From positions 1,984,001 to 2,048,000 of the forward strand of contig NZ_CP012676.1 of the NCBI RefSeq assembly GCF_001294575.1: a stretch of 64,000 bases of DNA, given 5' to 3'. Source of the DNA: Pseudomonas versuta (lineage in GTDB: Bacteria > Pseudomonadota > Gammaproteobacteria > Pseudomonadales > Pseudomonadaceae). Positions 1 to 9,500 of the stretch are shown here, in pieces (positions within the stretch are counted from its first letter, which is position 1; the number at the start of each line of letters is the position of its first letter). The notes under the pieces were generated by a model, which was not told where the DNA came from, did no database searches, and saw only the letters and a list, made by a program, of their open reading frames with translations. Made by a program: the position numbers and the translations under genes.

Positions 1-1034
1 GCATCGGCCAGGGTCTCCATCGGCGTGGTGGTGCTGTTGACGTGTGGAGCGGGTTCTTTGGCGTTGCACAAGGTGCCCGGCGGGCCGAGGTCGACGGATA
101 CGCAGCGGTACAGCCCTTCGTTGTACGGCGGTGGTACCTGGGCAAACATCATCAGCCCCAGATACACCCCGGACACCGAGTTGCCGGCGTAGGAGTTGAT
201 GAAGTAGGGCACTTGCGGCGGGCTCTCGATCAAAATATGCGCCTCGTCACCGCGAATCTCCACCTGAGCGGTGATCGCCAGTTCGCCCAGCCCGTGCCCC
301 GAGTCTTCAAGCACCGCAGTGCCGGTGTAAAAACCGTCGGGCACCTCACGCAGAAGTGCACGCATGTGCCGGTCAGCCATGTCTTTCAACTCGGCGATGC
401 ACGCGCGTACCTGTTCCACGCCGTAGCGTTCCAGCAGTTCGAGCAAGTGCCGCTCACCGACGTTGCAGGCGCCGTATTGAGCGTTCAGATCGCCTTCCTG
501 ATAGGCGCGGGCCCGCATGTTGGTCAGCAGCAGATTGATCACATCCTCGCGGCGCTTGCCCTGGGACCAGAGCTTGACCGGAGGGATACGCAAACCTTCG
601 GCGTAAATCTCCTTGGCGTCGGGGTTATAGCCGGCGGGTACCGGGCCGCCGATATCGGTCAGGTGGCCTTTGCACACGGCCCAGAACACCAGTTCGCCCT
701 GGTAGAACACCGGTTTGTACATACAGCAGTCAAGAATATGGCTGCCTTTATAGGCCGGGTCATTGTGGTAGATCACATCGCCTTCCTGGATGTCATCACC
801 GAAGAATCCGGCCACGCACTTCATCGCCGGAATCAGCGAACCGAGATGAATAGGAATGTCCTGGCCTTGCAGGATCATTTCCGGAAGGTGGTCAAAGAGC
901 GCATTGGAATAATCGTGAGCCAGATTGAAAACGCTTGAGCGCCCGGTTTTTTCGAGGGTTATGGTCATTTCGCGCTGCGCGGTTTCGAGCGCGCCACGCA
1001 CGACTGCCAGGGTGATCGGATCTACTGTGCTCAT
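1..1034 (-). CDS. hyuB: Hydantoinase B/oxoprolinase family protein, partial
   Basis: An open frame runs on the minus strand from an ATG at 1034 to the window edge, so only the first 344 residues are visible and the 3' end is missing. The translation starts MSTVDPITLAVVRGALETAQ, the usual opening of HyuB-type subunits. It continues with family landmarks such as GDVIYHNDPAYKGSHILDC, GHLTDIGGPVP and the PYFINSYAGNSVSG region. Family members pair with an ATP-dependent HyuA subunit to hydrolyse hydantoins, 5-oxoproline or similar cyclic amides. The partner gene is not in the window, so the substrate is unknown. The gene is divergent from the UPF0303 gene at 1385. The family call is firm; the exact reaction is inferred. 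Confidence 0.88.
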   Translation of the reverse strand, partial: MSTVDPITLAVVRGALETAQREMTITLEKTGRSSVFNLAHDYSNALFDHLPEMILQGQDIPIHLGSLIPAMKCVAGFFGDDIQEGDVIYHNDPAYKGSHILDCCMYKPVFYQGELVFWAVCKGHLTDIGGPVPAGYNPDAKEIYAEGLRIPPVKLWSQGKRREDVINLLLTNMRARAYQEGDLNAQYGACNVGERHLLELLERYGVEQVRACIAELKDMADRHMRALLREVPDGFYTGTAVLEDSGHGLGELAITAQVEIRGDEAHILIESPPQVPYFINSYAGNSVSGVYLGLMMFAQVPPPYNEGLYRCVSVDLGPPGTLCNAKEPAPHVNSTTTPMETLAD

Positions 1035-1135
1035 GGGTCACCAGAAATCTTGTTGTTATTCAGGTGGAGGTCAGGACGAACGTCTAACCCACGGCACAAA
1101 ACTACGCGCACCACACCGCGACTGGCTTGGCGCCC

Positions 1136-1175
1136 GGTGCACTGATTGTTGACCCAGGGTGCACTGCTCGTTAAC
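1136..1175. repeat. Tandem direct repeat in the hyuB upstream region
   Basis: Two 18-bp copies start at 1136 (GGTGCACTGATTGTTGAC) and 1158 (GGTGCACTGCTCGTTAAC), with 15 of 18 bases identical. The 22-bp period is close to two helical turns, which would place both copies on the same DNA face. They lie between hyuB (minus strand) and the UPF0303 gene (plus strand). A regulator binding site is a plausible reading, but no regulator gene lies beside it. Confidence 0.4.
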
Positions 1176-1384
1176 ACCCTTTAGGTAGCAGTGGCCCAAG
1201 GCTACGTCCGATTGCTAAGCGATCGTAATGCGGCGTGCACGGTTTGCCTGACGCAGCCTCGTTTTACTCATCAGCGGCTACAGGGCCGGAATGCAGCGGG
1301 GTAAAGACCTGTTCTAAATCCCGGGGCCCGTCACGTATGATCATGGGCCACCTTGATCAGTCACTCTCAAAAGGCGATCGGCAG

Positions 1385-1897
1385 ATGAACACCAGACACC
1401 AACAAGACCTTCAACGTATCGCGTACCAGGAGCAGCTTCTGCAGTTCGCAACCTTCGGCAAGAGCACGGCGTGGGAACTGGGGCAGCGTTTGAAATCAGC
1501 CTGCGAGCAGGCAGGTGTTGCCACGGCCATCGAAATCCGGCTTGGCCGCGAAACCGTATTTTTCTATGCCATGCCGGGTACCGCCGCTGAAAATGCCGAC
1601 TGGGCACGACGCAAGCGCAATATCGTCGAAATGATGGACCGCAGTTCGTACGGTGCCGGTTTATCAGCCGAGGCAGAGGGTGTGGCGCGAGACGTCGTGA
1701 TGGGGCTGCCTACCCGCGATTATGCCAGCCACGGCGGCAGCTTCCCGCTGAAGGTCACGGGTATGGGCTGTATCGGTGTGGTCACGGTTTCCGGGCTGCC
1801 GCAGCGTGACGATCACATCCTGGTGGTGCAGACCCTGGCCGCCATGTGCGGCGTCGATCCGGCCGAGGTGGCAATGCCACGGTTCACTCAGGACTGA
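1385..1897 (+). CDS. UPF0303 / HbpS-GlcG-like heme-binding family protein
   Basis: The 170-residue product begins MNTRHQQDLQRIAYQEQLLQ. The ATG at 1385 was preferred because it gives the usual family length (about 160-170 residues); the open frame upstream to 1235 is not conserved-looking. The protein matches the UPF0303 family of the HbpS/GlcG (DUF336) fold, with the typical AIEIRLGRETVFFYAMPG strand region and a C-terminal GCIGVVTVSGLPQRDDH stretch. Databases often label this family heme-degrading, but its cellular role is poorly established. It is divergent from hyuB and faces the oxaloacetate decarboxylase gene. UPF0303-type genes often accompany small-molecule catabolic genes, which fits here, but no substrate can be deduced. 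Confidence 0.75.
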   Translation: MNTRHQQDLQRIAYQEQLLQFATFGKSTAWELGQRLKSACEQAGVATAIEIRLGRETVFFYAMPGTAAENADWARRKRNIVEMMDRSSYGAGLSAEAEGVARDVVMGLPTRDYASHGGSFPLKVTGMGCIGVVTVSGLPQRDDHILVVQTLAAMCGVDPAEVAMPRFTQD

Positions 1898-1949
1898 CCG
1901 GCGCGTCGATTTCGGATACGGAATCAGTCTGGCTGCGAATGTGCCGCAA

Positions 1950-2819
1950 TCATTCTTTAACGTCCATGAACTCTTTGGCCCAGGCCACGTACTCTTCAGG
2001 CAGTGTGTAGGTGTGGGTCAACTCGGTGGCACTGAGGTTGGAAGTGCTTTGGGTCAGCTTGCGCTGGGCCCGCAGGCTGTCGTAAGTGGCCTTGATCGCG
2101 GCAAAGTAGGCTGCGTGGCCGGCAACCACCACACGTACGCCCAGACTTGCCAGACGCTGGCTGTCATTGAGTTGCGGGTTGCCGTAGGTCACCAGCATCA
2201 ATGGCACGCTGAGCTTTTCAGAGATCTGCTCCAGGTGCTCGAAATCCTTGATACCGACGATGCAGATACCATCGGCGCCGGCTTTTTCGTAAGCCAGGGT
2301 GCGCTCGATGATGGCCTGGGTTGGCAACACCCCGGCATTGGTCCGGGCAATGATTGAGAGGCCGGGATCAACACGGGCTTCAAGGGCAGCCTTGACCTTG
2401 CCAATACCTTCCTCAACGGAAATCAGATCGGTGGATTTTCGCGCAAATTGAGCGGGCAGCAGGGTGTCTTCAATGGTCAGCGCTGCTACGCCGGCACGCT
2501 CAAGCTCTTCGACGGTGCGCATCACATTCAGGGCATTGCCATAGCCATGGTCAGCATCCGCGATGAACGGCAACTGGGCGACACGGCCGATCCGGGTTGC
2601 CTGTTCAACGAACTCACTCAGCGTGATCAACGCAAAATCGGGTGCTGCCAGTACCTGCAGCGACGCTACCGAGCCGCCCAGAATGCCGACCTCAAAACCG
2701 AGATCGGCAGCGATGCGGGCGGACATGGGGTCGAAAACAGAAGCTGTTTCGACGCACATTGGCGTGGCAAGCAGTTCACGAAAATTGCGACGAAGATCTG
2801 AGTGAGAAATTTTGGACAT
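1950..2819 (-). CDS. Oxaloacetate decarboxylase, PEP mutase/isocitrate lyase superfamily
   Basis: This 289-residue protein is a TIM-barrel enzyme of the phosphoenolpyruvate mutase/isocitrate lyase superfamily. Its length and the motif [17 protein letters not shown] match the PA4872-type oxaloacetate decarboxylases of Pseudomonas (about 287 residues), which convert oxaloacetate to pyruvate and CO2 with Mg2+. The acidic cluster DADHGYG is the metal-binding region. The isocitrate-lyase signature KKCGH is absent, arguing against true isocitrate lyase. A 215-bp gap separates it from the divergent hydroxypyruvate isomerase gene and must hold both promoters. The family is clear; oxaloacetate specificity is inferred from resemblance to PA4872. 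Confidence 0.85.
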   Translation of the reverse strand: MSKISHSDLRRNFRELLATPMCVETASVFDPMSARIAADLGFEVGILGGSVASLQVLAAPDFALITLSEFVEQATRIGRVAQLPFIADADHGYGNALNVMRTVEELERAGVAALTIEDTLLPAQFARKSTDLISVEEGIGKVKAALEARVDPGLSIIARTNAGVLPTQAIIERTLAYEKAGADGICIVGIKDFEHLEQISEKLSVPLMLVTYGNPQLNDSQRLASLGVRVVVAGHAAYFAAIKATYDSLRAQRKLTQSTSNLSATELTHTYTLPEEYVAWAKEFMDVKE

Positions 2820-3034
2820 GTTCTTTCCTGGTTCTGGCCATTGTCAAAATACGATCAATGCCCCTGTTCATAGTCCGACAAGACTATCACGCAAGAAAAC
2901 AGAGGATTATGACGTTTAAGTCTTCACCAAGCTTGCGGGACTGAACGTGGCTGACCACTTTGCTCGCAACCCCCGGTTTTTGCATCACACTGTTGACCTG
3001 GCCTTTTGTCTGACCCGTTTCCCAAGGAGTTAAC

Positions 3035-3817
3035 ATGCCACGCTTTGCTGCCAACCTCAGCATGCTTTACCCGCAACATGAGTTTCTTGATCGATTCGCG
3101 GCGGCAGCGGCCGACGGGTTTGAAGCGGTGGAATTTCTGTTTCCCTACGACTACAGCGCCAACGAACTCAAGCAGCGATTGAGCGACAACGGCCTGGTCC
3201 AGGCCCTGTTCAACGCGCCGCCGGGTGACTGGGCAGCCGGGGAGCGGGGGATTGCGACCTTGCCAGGGCGTGAAGATGAATTTCGCTCAGGCTTCGACCG
3301 CGCCCTGGAATATGCCGCGGTGCTCGGCAACACGCGTGTCCATGTCATGGCCGGTTTACTGGCAGCGCAAAGTGACCGCGCCCGCCACCACGGCGTATAT
3401 CTGCAAAACCTTGCCTACGCCGCAGACCAGGCGGGCAAGGCCGGGATCACGGTGCTGCTGGAACCGATCAATACCCGGGACATGCCCGGGTTTTTCCTCA
3501 ACCGTCAGGACCAGGCGCAGGCCATCTGCAAAGAGGTTGGCGCCACAAACCTGAAAGTGCAGTTTGACTGTTATCACTGCCAGATCGTTGAGGGAGATCT
3601 GGCCACCACATTGCGTCGCGACTTTGACCGCATCGGCCATATACAGATTGCCGGCGTGCCGGATCGGCATGAGCCGGACCAGGGGGAAGTCAACTATCCC
3701 TACCTGTTCGAACTGATGGACCGGCTGGGTTACGACGGCTGGGTCGGCTGCGAATACCGCCCCAAAGGCGACACCTCGACGGGCCTGCAATGGTTGCGGG
3801 ACTGGAAGGCACGTTGA
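3035..3817 (+). CDS. hyi: Hydroxypyruvate isomerase / 2-oxo-tetronate isomerase
   Basis: A 260-residue sugar-isomerase TIM barrel (AP endonuclease 2 superfamily), the usual length for Hyi/OtnI. The start ATG has a strong ribosome site, AAGGAG, eight bases upstream. Landmarks are [21 protein letters not shown] at the N-terminus, [12 protein letters not shown] with a metal-binding glutamate, [14 protein letters not shown], and [10 protein letters not shown] near the end. The enzyme interconverts hydroxypyruvate and tartronate semialdehyde, or 2-oxo-tetronates in the acid-sugar pathway. No glyoxylate carboligase or tartronate semialdehyde reductase gene is present. A decayed GntP-permease piece lies just downstream, and GntP transporters often travel with OtnI, so the 2-oxo-tetronate role is possible. 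The two roles cannot be separated by sequence alone. Confidence 0.85.
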   Translation: MPRFAANLSMLYPQHEFLDRFAAAAADGFEAVEFLFPYDYSANELKQRLSDNGLVQALFNAPPGDWAAGERGIATLPGREDEFRSGFDRALEYAAVLGNTRVHVMAGLLAAQSDRARHHGVYLQNLAYAADQAGKAGITVLLEPINTRDMPGFFLNRQDQAQAICKEVGATNLKVQFDCYHCQIVEGDLATTLRRDFDRIGHIQIAGVPDRHEPDQGEVNYPYLFELMDRLGYDGWVGCEYRPKGDTSTGLQWLRDWKAR

Positions 3818-3825
3818 TCATCAAA

Positions 3826-3867
3826 CTGTAGGAGCGAGCTTGCTCGCGAGCAAGCTCGCTCCTACAG
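3826..3867. repeat. REP-type palindrome
   Basis: A near-perfect 42-bp palindrome begins CTGTAGGAGCGAGCTTGCTC and ends with its reverse complement. The same sequence recurs at 37815-37885 and 43794-43860 in this window. It is the Pseudomonas repetitive extragenic palindrome type, sits just after hyi, and could act as a transcription end or mRNA stabiliser. Confidence 0.85.
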
Positions 3868-3904
3868 AGGGCCTTTGTGGTGCGGGCGGTCTGCTCGCCG
3901 TGCT

Positions 3905-4099
3905 GGTTGCGGCAACCCGGTGAAGCAGATCCGGGCTGATGCCGGTGGCTTTGATCATGCGCAGGTAATCACTGGCAAGGGTGCGAAAGGCAATGCTCAG
4001 GCCGCCGTATGATGATCTGGTAATACCCGCCAACAGGTTCATGCCGAGCACTGCGGATATCAGAGAGTGTTCCGGCGAGACCTGTCGCACGAACCCCAC
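3905..4099 (-). pseudogene. GntP-family permease fragment
   Basis: The minus-strand reading contains MNLLAGITRSSYGGLSIAF followed by LASDYLRMIKATGISPDLLH, which matches the late part of GntP-family acid-sugar permeases (typical form: NxLAGxTGSASGGLSIAL, then a GIxPELLHRVA block). Only about 60 residues remain. Conserved glycines are replaced (TGSAS is now TRSSY), and the expected GGLDSLPHNGAV block after HRVA is missing because the frame runs into unrelated sequence. This is a decayed remnant. GntP permeases commonly neighbour hydroxypyruvate/2-oxo-tetronate isomerase genes, so it may once have served the adjacent hyi gene, although it is now in the opposite orientation. Confidence 0.6.
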
Positions 4100-4121
4100 T
4101 CAAAAAAGTTCGTGCGACAGG
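4081..4121. repeat. 14-bp perfect inverted repeat at island edge
   Basis: CCTGTCGCACGAAC at 4081-4094 is repeated as its exact reverse complement at 4108-4121, with a 13-base loop containing six A residues. It sits where GC-rich DNA gives way to the AT-rich insert. It may be a terminator for the minus-strand gene at 4202 or part of a mobile-element end. Confidence 0.6.
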
Positions 4122-4201
4122 CACGTCCAGAACGTTGGCGGACGTTTTCTGGAGCTGTACGTACCCCGAATAAAAATCAATGTTTCGGTCTAGCCCGATA
4201 T

Positions 4202-4843
4202 TCAGACATTCACAACCTTGGCTGGCATGCCTGGGTTCAAGGCCACGTCATGTGTCAGCATATTGAAGGTTTGCGGTTGCACGGCATATTTCCACTTGCC
4301 CTCTTTATAAAATAGAAAGTTAAACGCATTAGGGGCTGGGATCTTCTGATCATTATGGCAATAATCACTGGCACTAATACTCGAAATAACAGTCTGCCCT
4401 TGGGCCTTTATAAGGTTATTGATATGGGCACTGTCTGGATGTTGGTGGTGGTAAACCCTGAGCATATTGCTGCCAAGCGGCGAAGAGGTAGTGACCAGTG
4501 CACAGCCATTCATTGCGGCGGTAAATACATAGTGATGCTCGGGATTATGCATGGGTATATCGACAAAGCCAGGCAGTACATTACCTTGCACGAAGGGGCA
4601 CCAGTAAGCGGTAATCAGTGGATCACTGTGCGGAGGGTTACCGGTCGGTGCCAGCGTGACTTGTCTGTCCTGTCCTTCCCCCTGTAGGTCAAATGCACCG
4701 GATTTGGTGCTGTTGAGGATCCGGTTTCGTTGTTGATTTATGTTGCTTGCCTGATCTTTCATGAACCACGACACATTGTTAATCGCTCGCTGAGCAATAA
4801 ACCATATCGGATCATTCTTAAAAGTCAGATTGTGGCCGTTCAT
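4202..4843 (-). CDS. Unrecognised protein, possible CNF-like Cys/His enzyme
   Basis: This 213-residue protein has no family I can name with certainty. The ATG at 4843 was chosen because GGAAAAG lies just upstream; a TTG four codons earlier is also open. There is no signal peptide or membrane segment. The most telling stretch is VFTAAMNGCALVTTSSPLG, then LRVYHHQHPDS: a small-residue/Gly-Cys strand followed about 18 residues later by a Tyr-His pair. This order resembles the catalytic Gly-Cys and His of the CNF1/BLF1 glutamine deamidase fold, where Cys and His are about 15 residues apart. The base composition is clearly lower in GC than its neighbours, which suggests transfer. No immunity-like or secretion gene lies beside it. 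Function is a hypothesis only. Confidence 0.55.
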   Translation of the reverse strand: MNGHNLTFKNDPIWFIAQRAINNVSWFMKDQASNINQQRNRILNSTKSGAFDLQGEGQDRQVTLAPTGNPPHSDPLITAYWCPFVQGNVLPGFVDIPMHNPEHHYVFTAAMNGCALVTTSSPLGSNMLRVYHHQHPDSAHINNLIKAQGQTVISSISASDYCHNDQKIPAPNAFNFLFYKEGKWKYAVQPQTFNMLTHDVALNPGMPAKVVNV

Positions 4844-5098
4844 AATCTTTTCCAAATATTAAATAAATGCCTGACAGCAAGAAAGATGCCGCCAATACAG
4901 GACAATTATTTGTCGGGAGCAATATTACTTTTCTGGAAGAAAAACGAACAAGTTATCAAATATGATAAAATGTTTCCGCAGCGAAGTTCTAACTTATTCC
5001 AAATAGGTAGGCGATTTTCATCAGCGCCGAAAGTACCTGTAAAGCGTTTAGAAATACATGCTTGATGTTATGATTATTTATACATGGGCACTCGCTAA
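4844..5098. other. AT-rich intergenic stretch upstream of the island gene
   Basis: About 255 bases of AT-rich DNA with no convincing gene on either strand. It must contain the promoter of the minus-strand gene ending at 4202. Its right edge is the sharp junction with the truncated monooxygenase gene at about 5099-5111, where composition returns to GC-rich. Confidence 0.5.
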
Positions 5099-6415
5099 AC
5101 AAGGAGCCAGTGGACGCACCCGGCTGACGAGCGGCTGAGCATCAACTCTCTGGGCTATTGGTCGAACCTGGCACGGATTGCCGATCAGGCACACCTGGAC
5201 ATGCTGTTTTTCGGCGATGTTCTGGGTTTCTACGATGTGTTTGCCGGCAATGCCGACGCCGCCATGAAATGGGCGGTGGAAGCACCGGCCAATGATCCGT
5301 TAATGATCATTCCGGCACTGGCTGCCATCACCGAAAACCTGGCTTTCGGGGTCACGGTGACCACCAGTTACGAGCATCCCTTTACCCATGCCCGGCGCTT
5401 CAGCACCTTGGATCACATGACCAACGGCCGTATCGGCTGGAACATCGTCACCTCTTACCTGTCCAGTGCCGCGCGCAATTTCGGTCTGGAGCAGATGATC
5501 AAACACGATGACCGCTATGAGCGTGCCGAAGAGTTCATGGACGTGGCCTACAAGCTTTGGGAGGGCAGCTGGGCCGATGATGCTGTGGTGGCCGACAAGG
5601 CGCGCCAGCTGTATGCCCGGGGTGATCGTGTGCGCCCGATCAACCATGCCGGCGAACACTATCGGGTGGCCGGGCCGCATTTGACCTCGCCATCGCCGCA
5701 GCGTACGCCCCTGCTGATCCAGGCCGGCTGGTCAGGGCGGGGCAGGGCCTTCGCGGCCAAGCATGCCGAGCTGATCTTCGTCGCCAAGTCCAACCCCCAT
5801 GAGATCCGTCAGGGGCTGGAAGAGATCTGGTCCCAGGCCCGGGCGCTCGGTCGTCCGGCCGAAGACGTGAAGTCACTGACCGTGCTGCGCATTGTCACGG
5901 CCAAAACAGAAATCGAAGCTCAGCGCAAATATGACCGGCTGCAAAGCAATTACCACTTGCAGGCACAACTGGTCAGTTACGCCGGTGATACCGGTATCGA
6001 CATTAGCCGCTACGCCGACGGTGATGCCCTATCCACCCACACCGAAGGCATGACGTCCTATGTGATGCGAGCGGATGGCAGCGGCAAACCGTTAACCGCC
6101 GGTGACGTCAAACAGCGTTTTGCCAACGTCACCCGCGGCAGCGACTTGATTCTGGTGGGCACCCCGCAACAGGTCGCCGAGCGGATTGAAGAGCACGCAC
6201 GGATTTGCGGGACCACGGGTTACATGCTCAACCCGCTGATCAGCCCCGGCAGCCTTGAAGACTTTGTCGAACTGGTGATTCCCGAATTGCAAAAGCGTGG
6301 CCTTTATCGCACCGAGCCCCAGCGCGGCACCTTGCGTTCGCGACTGCGGGCAGACGGCGCCAGTCACTTGCCGGCCAGTGCATATGGCGCGTCGTTTCGA
6401 TTCGACCGGGGTTAG
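5099..6415 (+). pseudogene. Flavin-dependent monooxygenase (NtaA/SnaA/DszA type), 5'-truncated
   Basis: The frame encodes a bacterial-luciferase-like monooxygenase of the nitrilotriacetate/DszA branch, which uses reduced FMN from a separate reductase. Landmarks are DMLFFGDVLGFYDVFAG, NDPLMIIPALAAITENL, RIGWNIVTSYLSSAARNFG, and LIQAGWSGRGRAFAAKHAEL. Homologous sequence starts at WTHPADERLSINSLGYW (5111), which corresponds to roughly residue 24 of intact members. The usual start region (MSxxxLxFNAFxMNxxxH) is absent. A stop codon lies in frame at 5096, and the first ATG (5201) is too far in to include the first strand. The GTG that follows AAGGAG at 5101 is out of frame. The break coincides with the edge of the AT-rich insert, so insertion probably removed the 5' end. 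The rest of the frame is intact. Confidence 0.8.
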
Positions 6416-6440
6416 GCAACTGATCCACGGCCATCCCCCC

Positions 6441-6530
6441 CTGTAGAAGCGAGCTTGCTCGCCATGCAGGCACCGCGGTGTATCCGGTAAAACGCGGTGC
6501 GGCCATCGCAGGCAAGCCAGCTCCCACAAG
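6441..6530. repeat. Pseudomonas REP-like inverted element
   Basis: The stretch opens CTGTAGAAGCGAGCTTGCTC and closes with GGCAAGCCAGCTCCCACA, with partly complementary inner arms (CACCGCGGTGTATCCGG and AAACGCGGTGCGGCC). It is a longer relative of the palindromes at 3826, 37815 and 43794. It separates the monooxygenase remnant from the convergent efflux operon. Confidence 0.6.
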
Positions 6531-6561
6531 AGTTCCACACGCCTCGCGCCAGAGGATCTTT

Positions 6562-9500
6562 CTATTGCAGCGCTTGCGGCCGTACCACGTCCTGTTGGTG
6601 CGTGGCGCCAATGAACATGTACATCGCCGGCACCATGAACAGTGTGAGCAGGGTGCCGATCGACAACCCGGCGAAGATCACCAGCCCCATGTCATGCCGC
6701 CCCGCAGCCCCGGCGCCGCTGGCCCAAACCAGAGGTACCACGCCCAGCACCATGGCCGCGGTGGTCATCAGGATAGGCCGCAGTCGAACGGCCGCAGCCT
6801 CTTCAATCGCCTCGCGTTTGCTGTGCCCTGCGCGCTGCAACTGGTTGGCAAACTGCACGATCAGAATCCCGTGTTTGGTGATCAACCCCAGCAGCGTCAC
6901 CAGACCCACCTGGGTGTACACGTTGATCGAGGCGAAGCCCATGGTGATGAAAGCCAGCGCGCCGAACAGGGCAGGGGGTACCGAAAACAGAATCACCACC
7001 GGGTCGCGGAAGCTCTCGAACTGGAAGGCCAGGGCCAGGTAGACGATGAGAATCGAGAACATCAGCAGGCCGAAGAAGCCGCCGGACTCCTGGATGAATT
7101 GACGCGACTCGCCCGAGAAGTCAGAGGTGTAACCCGAGGGCGCAACGTTATTCAGAATCGTGTTCAGTTTGGCCAGCAGTTCACCCTGGGCCACGCCACT
7201 GACGCCGGACAGGGTCGCCGAGTTGAGTTGCTGGAAGCGGTTGATGGATTCCGGCTCGGTTGAGGTCTCGATATGCGCCACCGTGCGCGCCGGGATCATG
7301 GAACCGGAAGGCGTACGAATGTAGTAATCGAGAATTTGCTCCGGGTTGAGCCGGTTGACCTGCAACACCTGGGGAATCACTTTGTACGAGCGCCCGGCAG
7401 TCGAGAAATAGTTCACGTAATTGCCGCCCAGTGCGGCTGAAAGTGCAGCACCGACGTCAGCCTGGGTCATGCCCAGTGCGGCAATTTTTTCCCGGTCCAC
7501 CACCAGCCTGGCTTGCGGCTTGTCCAGTTTCAAATCCATGTCGGCGAACCAGAACAGCTGTTGCTTCTGCGCCTCGGTCATCACCGCTTGTGCGACTTCA
7601 TTGAGGTTTTCCACCGAGTCGGTGGTGGTGATCACAAATTGCACCGGCAAGCCCTGGGCGCCCGGCAACGATGGCAGCGGGAAGGCGGCAATGGTTGCCC
7701 CCGGCACCTGGTTCCACTTGTGCTGCAGGTCTTTGATCACGTCGGCCTGGGAACGGGTCCTGTCGCCCCAGGACTTGAGCAGCACCCCGCCCAGGCCCTG
7801 GTTGAGAGCGGGCAGCCCGGTCAGCTGGAACATTTGCGCGTATTCCGGCTCCTTGCTGGCAATCTGGAAGGCCTGGTCGGCAAAGCGCTCCATCTGCTGG
7901 GGCGAGGCCGTAGGCGGGCCTTTGATCAGCATGAAGACCAGCCCCTGGTCCTCGGTGGGCGAGAGCTCACTTTTGGCGGTCATGCCACTGGCAGCAACCA
8001 GCACAAACAGGATGAAACCAAACGCCACCAGCACCGGCCAGATGTTCAGGCCACCAGCCAGTACCCGGCGGTAACGCCCCCGCAGCCAGTCGAAATACTG
8101 ATCGAGGCGACGTGCAAAGCGACCCTCTTCCTGCCCGGACTTGAACAGCCGCGAGGTCATCATCGGCGACAGCGTCAACGCCACCACGGCTGACACGGTG
8201 ACGGCACCCGCCAGCGAGAAACAGAACTCCTTGAACAGGGCACCCGTGAGGCCGCTGCGCAGGCCGATGGGCACGTACGCGGCAATCAGCACCACGGTCA
8301 TCGCGACAATCGGGCCACCCAGTTCCCGGGCCGCGATCAGCGCGGCTTGCAGCACGCCTTTACCTTCTTCCTTGATATGCCGGTCGACGTTTTCCACCAC
8401 GATGATTGCGTCATCGACCACCAGACCAATCGCCAGTACCAGGGCGAGCAGGGTCAGCAGGTTGATGGAGTAACCCAGCAGGTACATGACGAAGAACGTC
8501 CCCACCAGCGACAGCGGGATGGCCACCAGCGGCACAATCACCGCCCGGAACGAGCCGAGAAACAGGTAGATCACCACCGAGACAATGATCATGGCTTCGG
8601 CCAGGGTCTTCACCACCTCAAAAATCGAGGTGTTGATGAACTCGGTTGAGTCATAAACGATGTTGCCGCGCACGCCTGCGGGCAATTGCCCTTGCAGCTC
8701 GGGGAACGCGCTGCGCACGCTGCTGGCCACCGTCAGAATGTTGGCTGTGGGCGCCGCCTTGATGCCGATGAACACCGAGCGCTTGCCGGAAAACGCCACG
8801 CTGCTGTCGTAGCTTTCTGCGCCCAGGGTTACGAGTGCCACATCTTCCAGGTGCACCAGAGCATCGCCTTTTTGCTTGATCACCAACTGCTTGAATTCAT
8901 CCACCGTGTGCAAATCGGTCCCGGCAGTCAGGTCGACTGTCACGGTTTGCCCTCGGGTCGCACCGATGGCAGACAGATAATTGTTGTTTGCCAGGGCGGT
9001 GGACACGTCCTGTGCGGTGACGTTATGCGCCGCCAGTTTGTCCGGGTCGAGCCAGGCACGCAGGGCGAACTGGCGGCCGCCCAGGATTTCTGCGGTTTGT
9101 ACGCCCTGGATCGAATCGAGCTTGGGCTTGACCACCCGCACCAGGTAATCGGTGATGTTATTGGTGGGCAGTGTGTCGCTGTAGAAGCCCAGGTACATGG
9201 CGTCGGTAGTCTGCCCGACGGCCACCGACAGCACCGGTTCCTGTGCCTGGGCCGGCAGCTGGTTCTTGACCGAGTTGACCTGGGTATTGATCTCGGTCAG
9301 CGCCTTGCTGGCGTCGTAGTTCAGGCGCAGCGTTGCGGTAATGGTCGAGACACCGGTAATGCTCGACGAGGAGAGGTAGTCGATACCCTGGGCCTGGGCG
9401 ATCGCCGACTCTAACGGCTGGGTAATAAAACCGGCGACCGTGGAGGCATCGGCACCGTAGTAAGCGGTGGTGATGGTAACCACCGTATTCTCGGTGCGTG

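Noticed and set aside
42..938. Plus-strand frame of 298 codons
   Set aside because: Antisense to the clear hydantoinase-B gene, which carries many conserved motifs.
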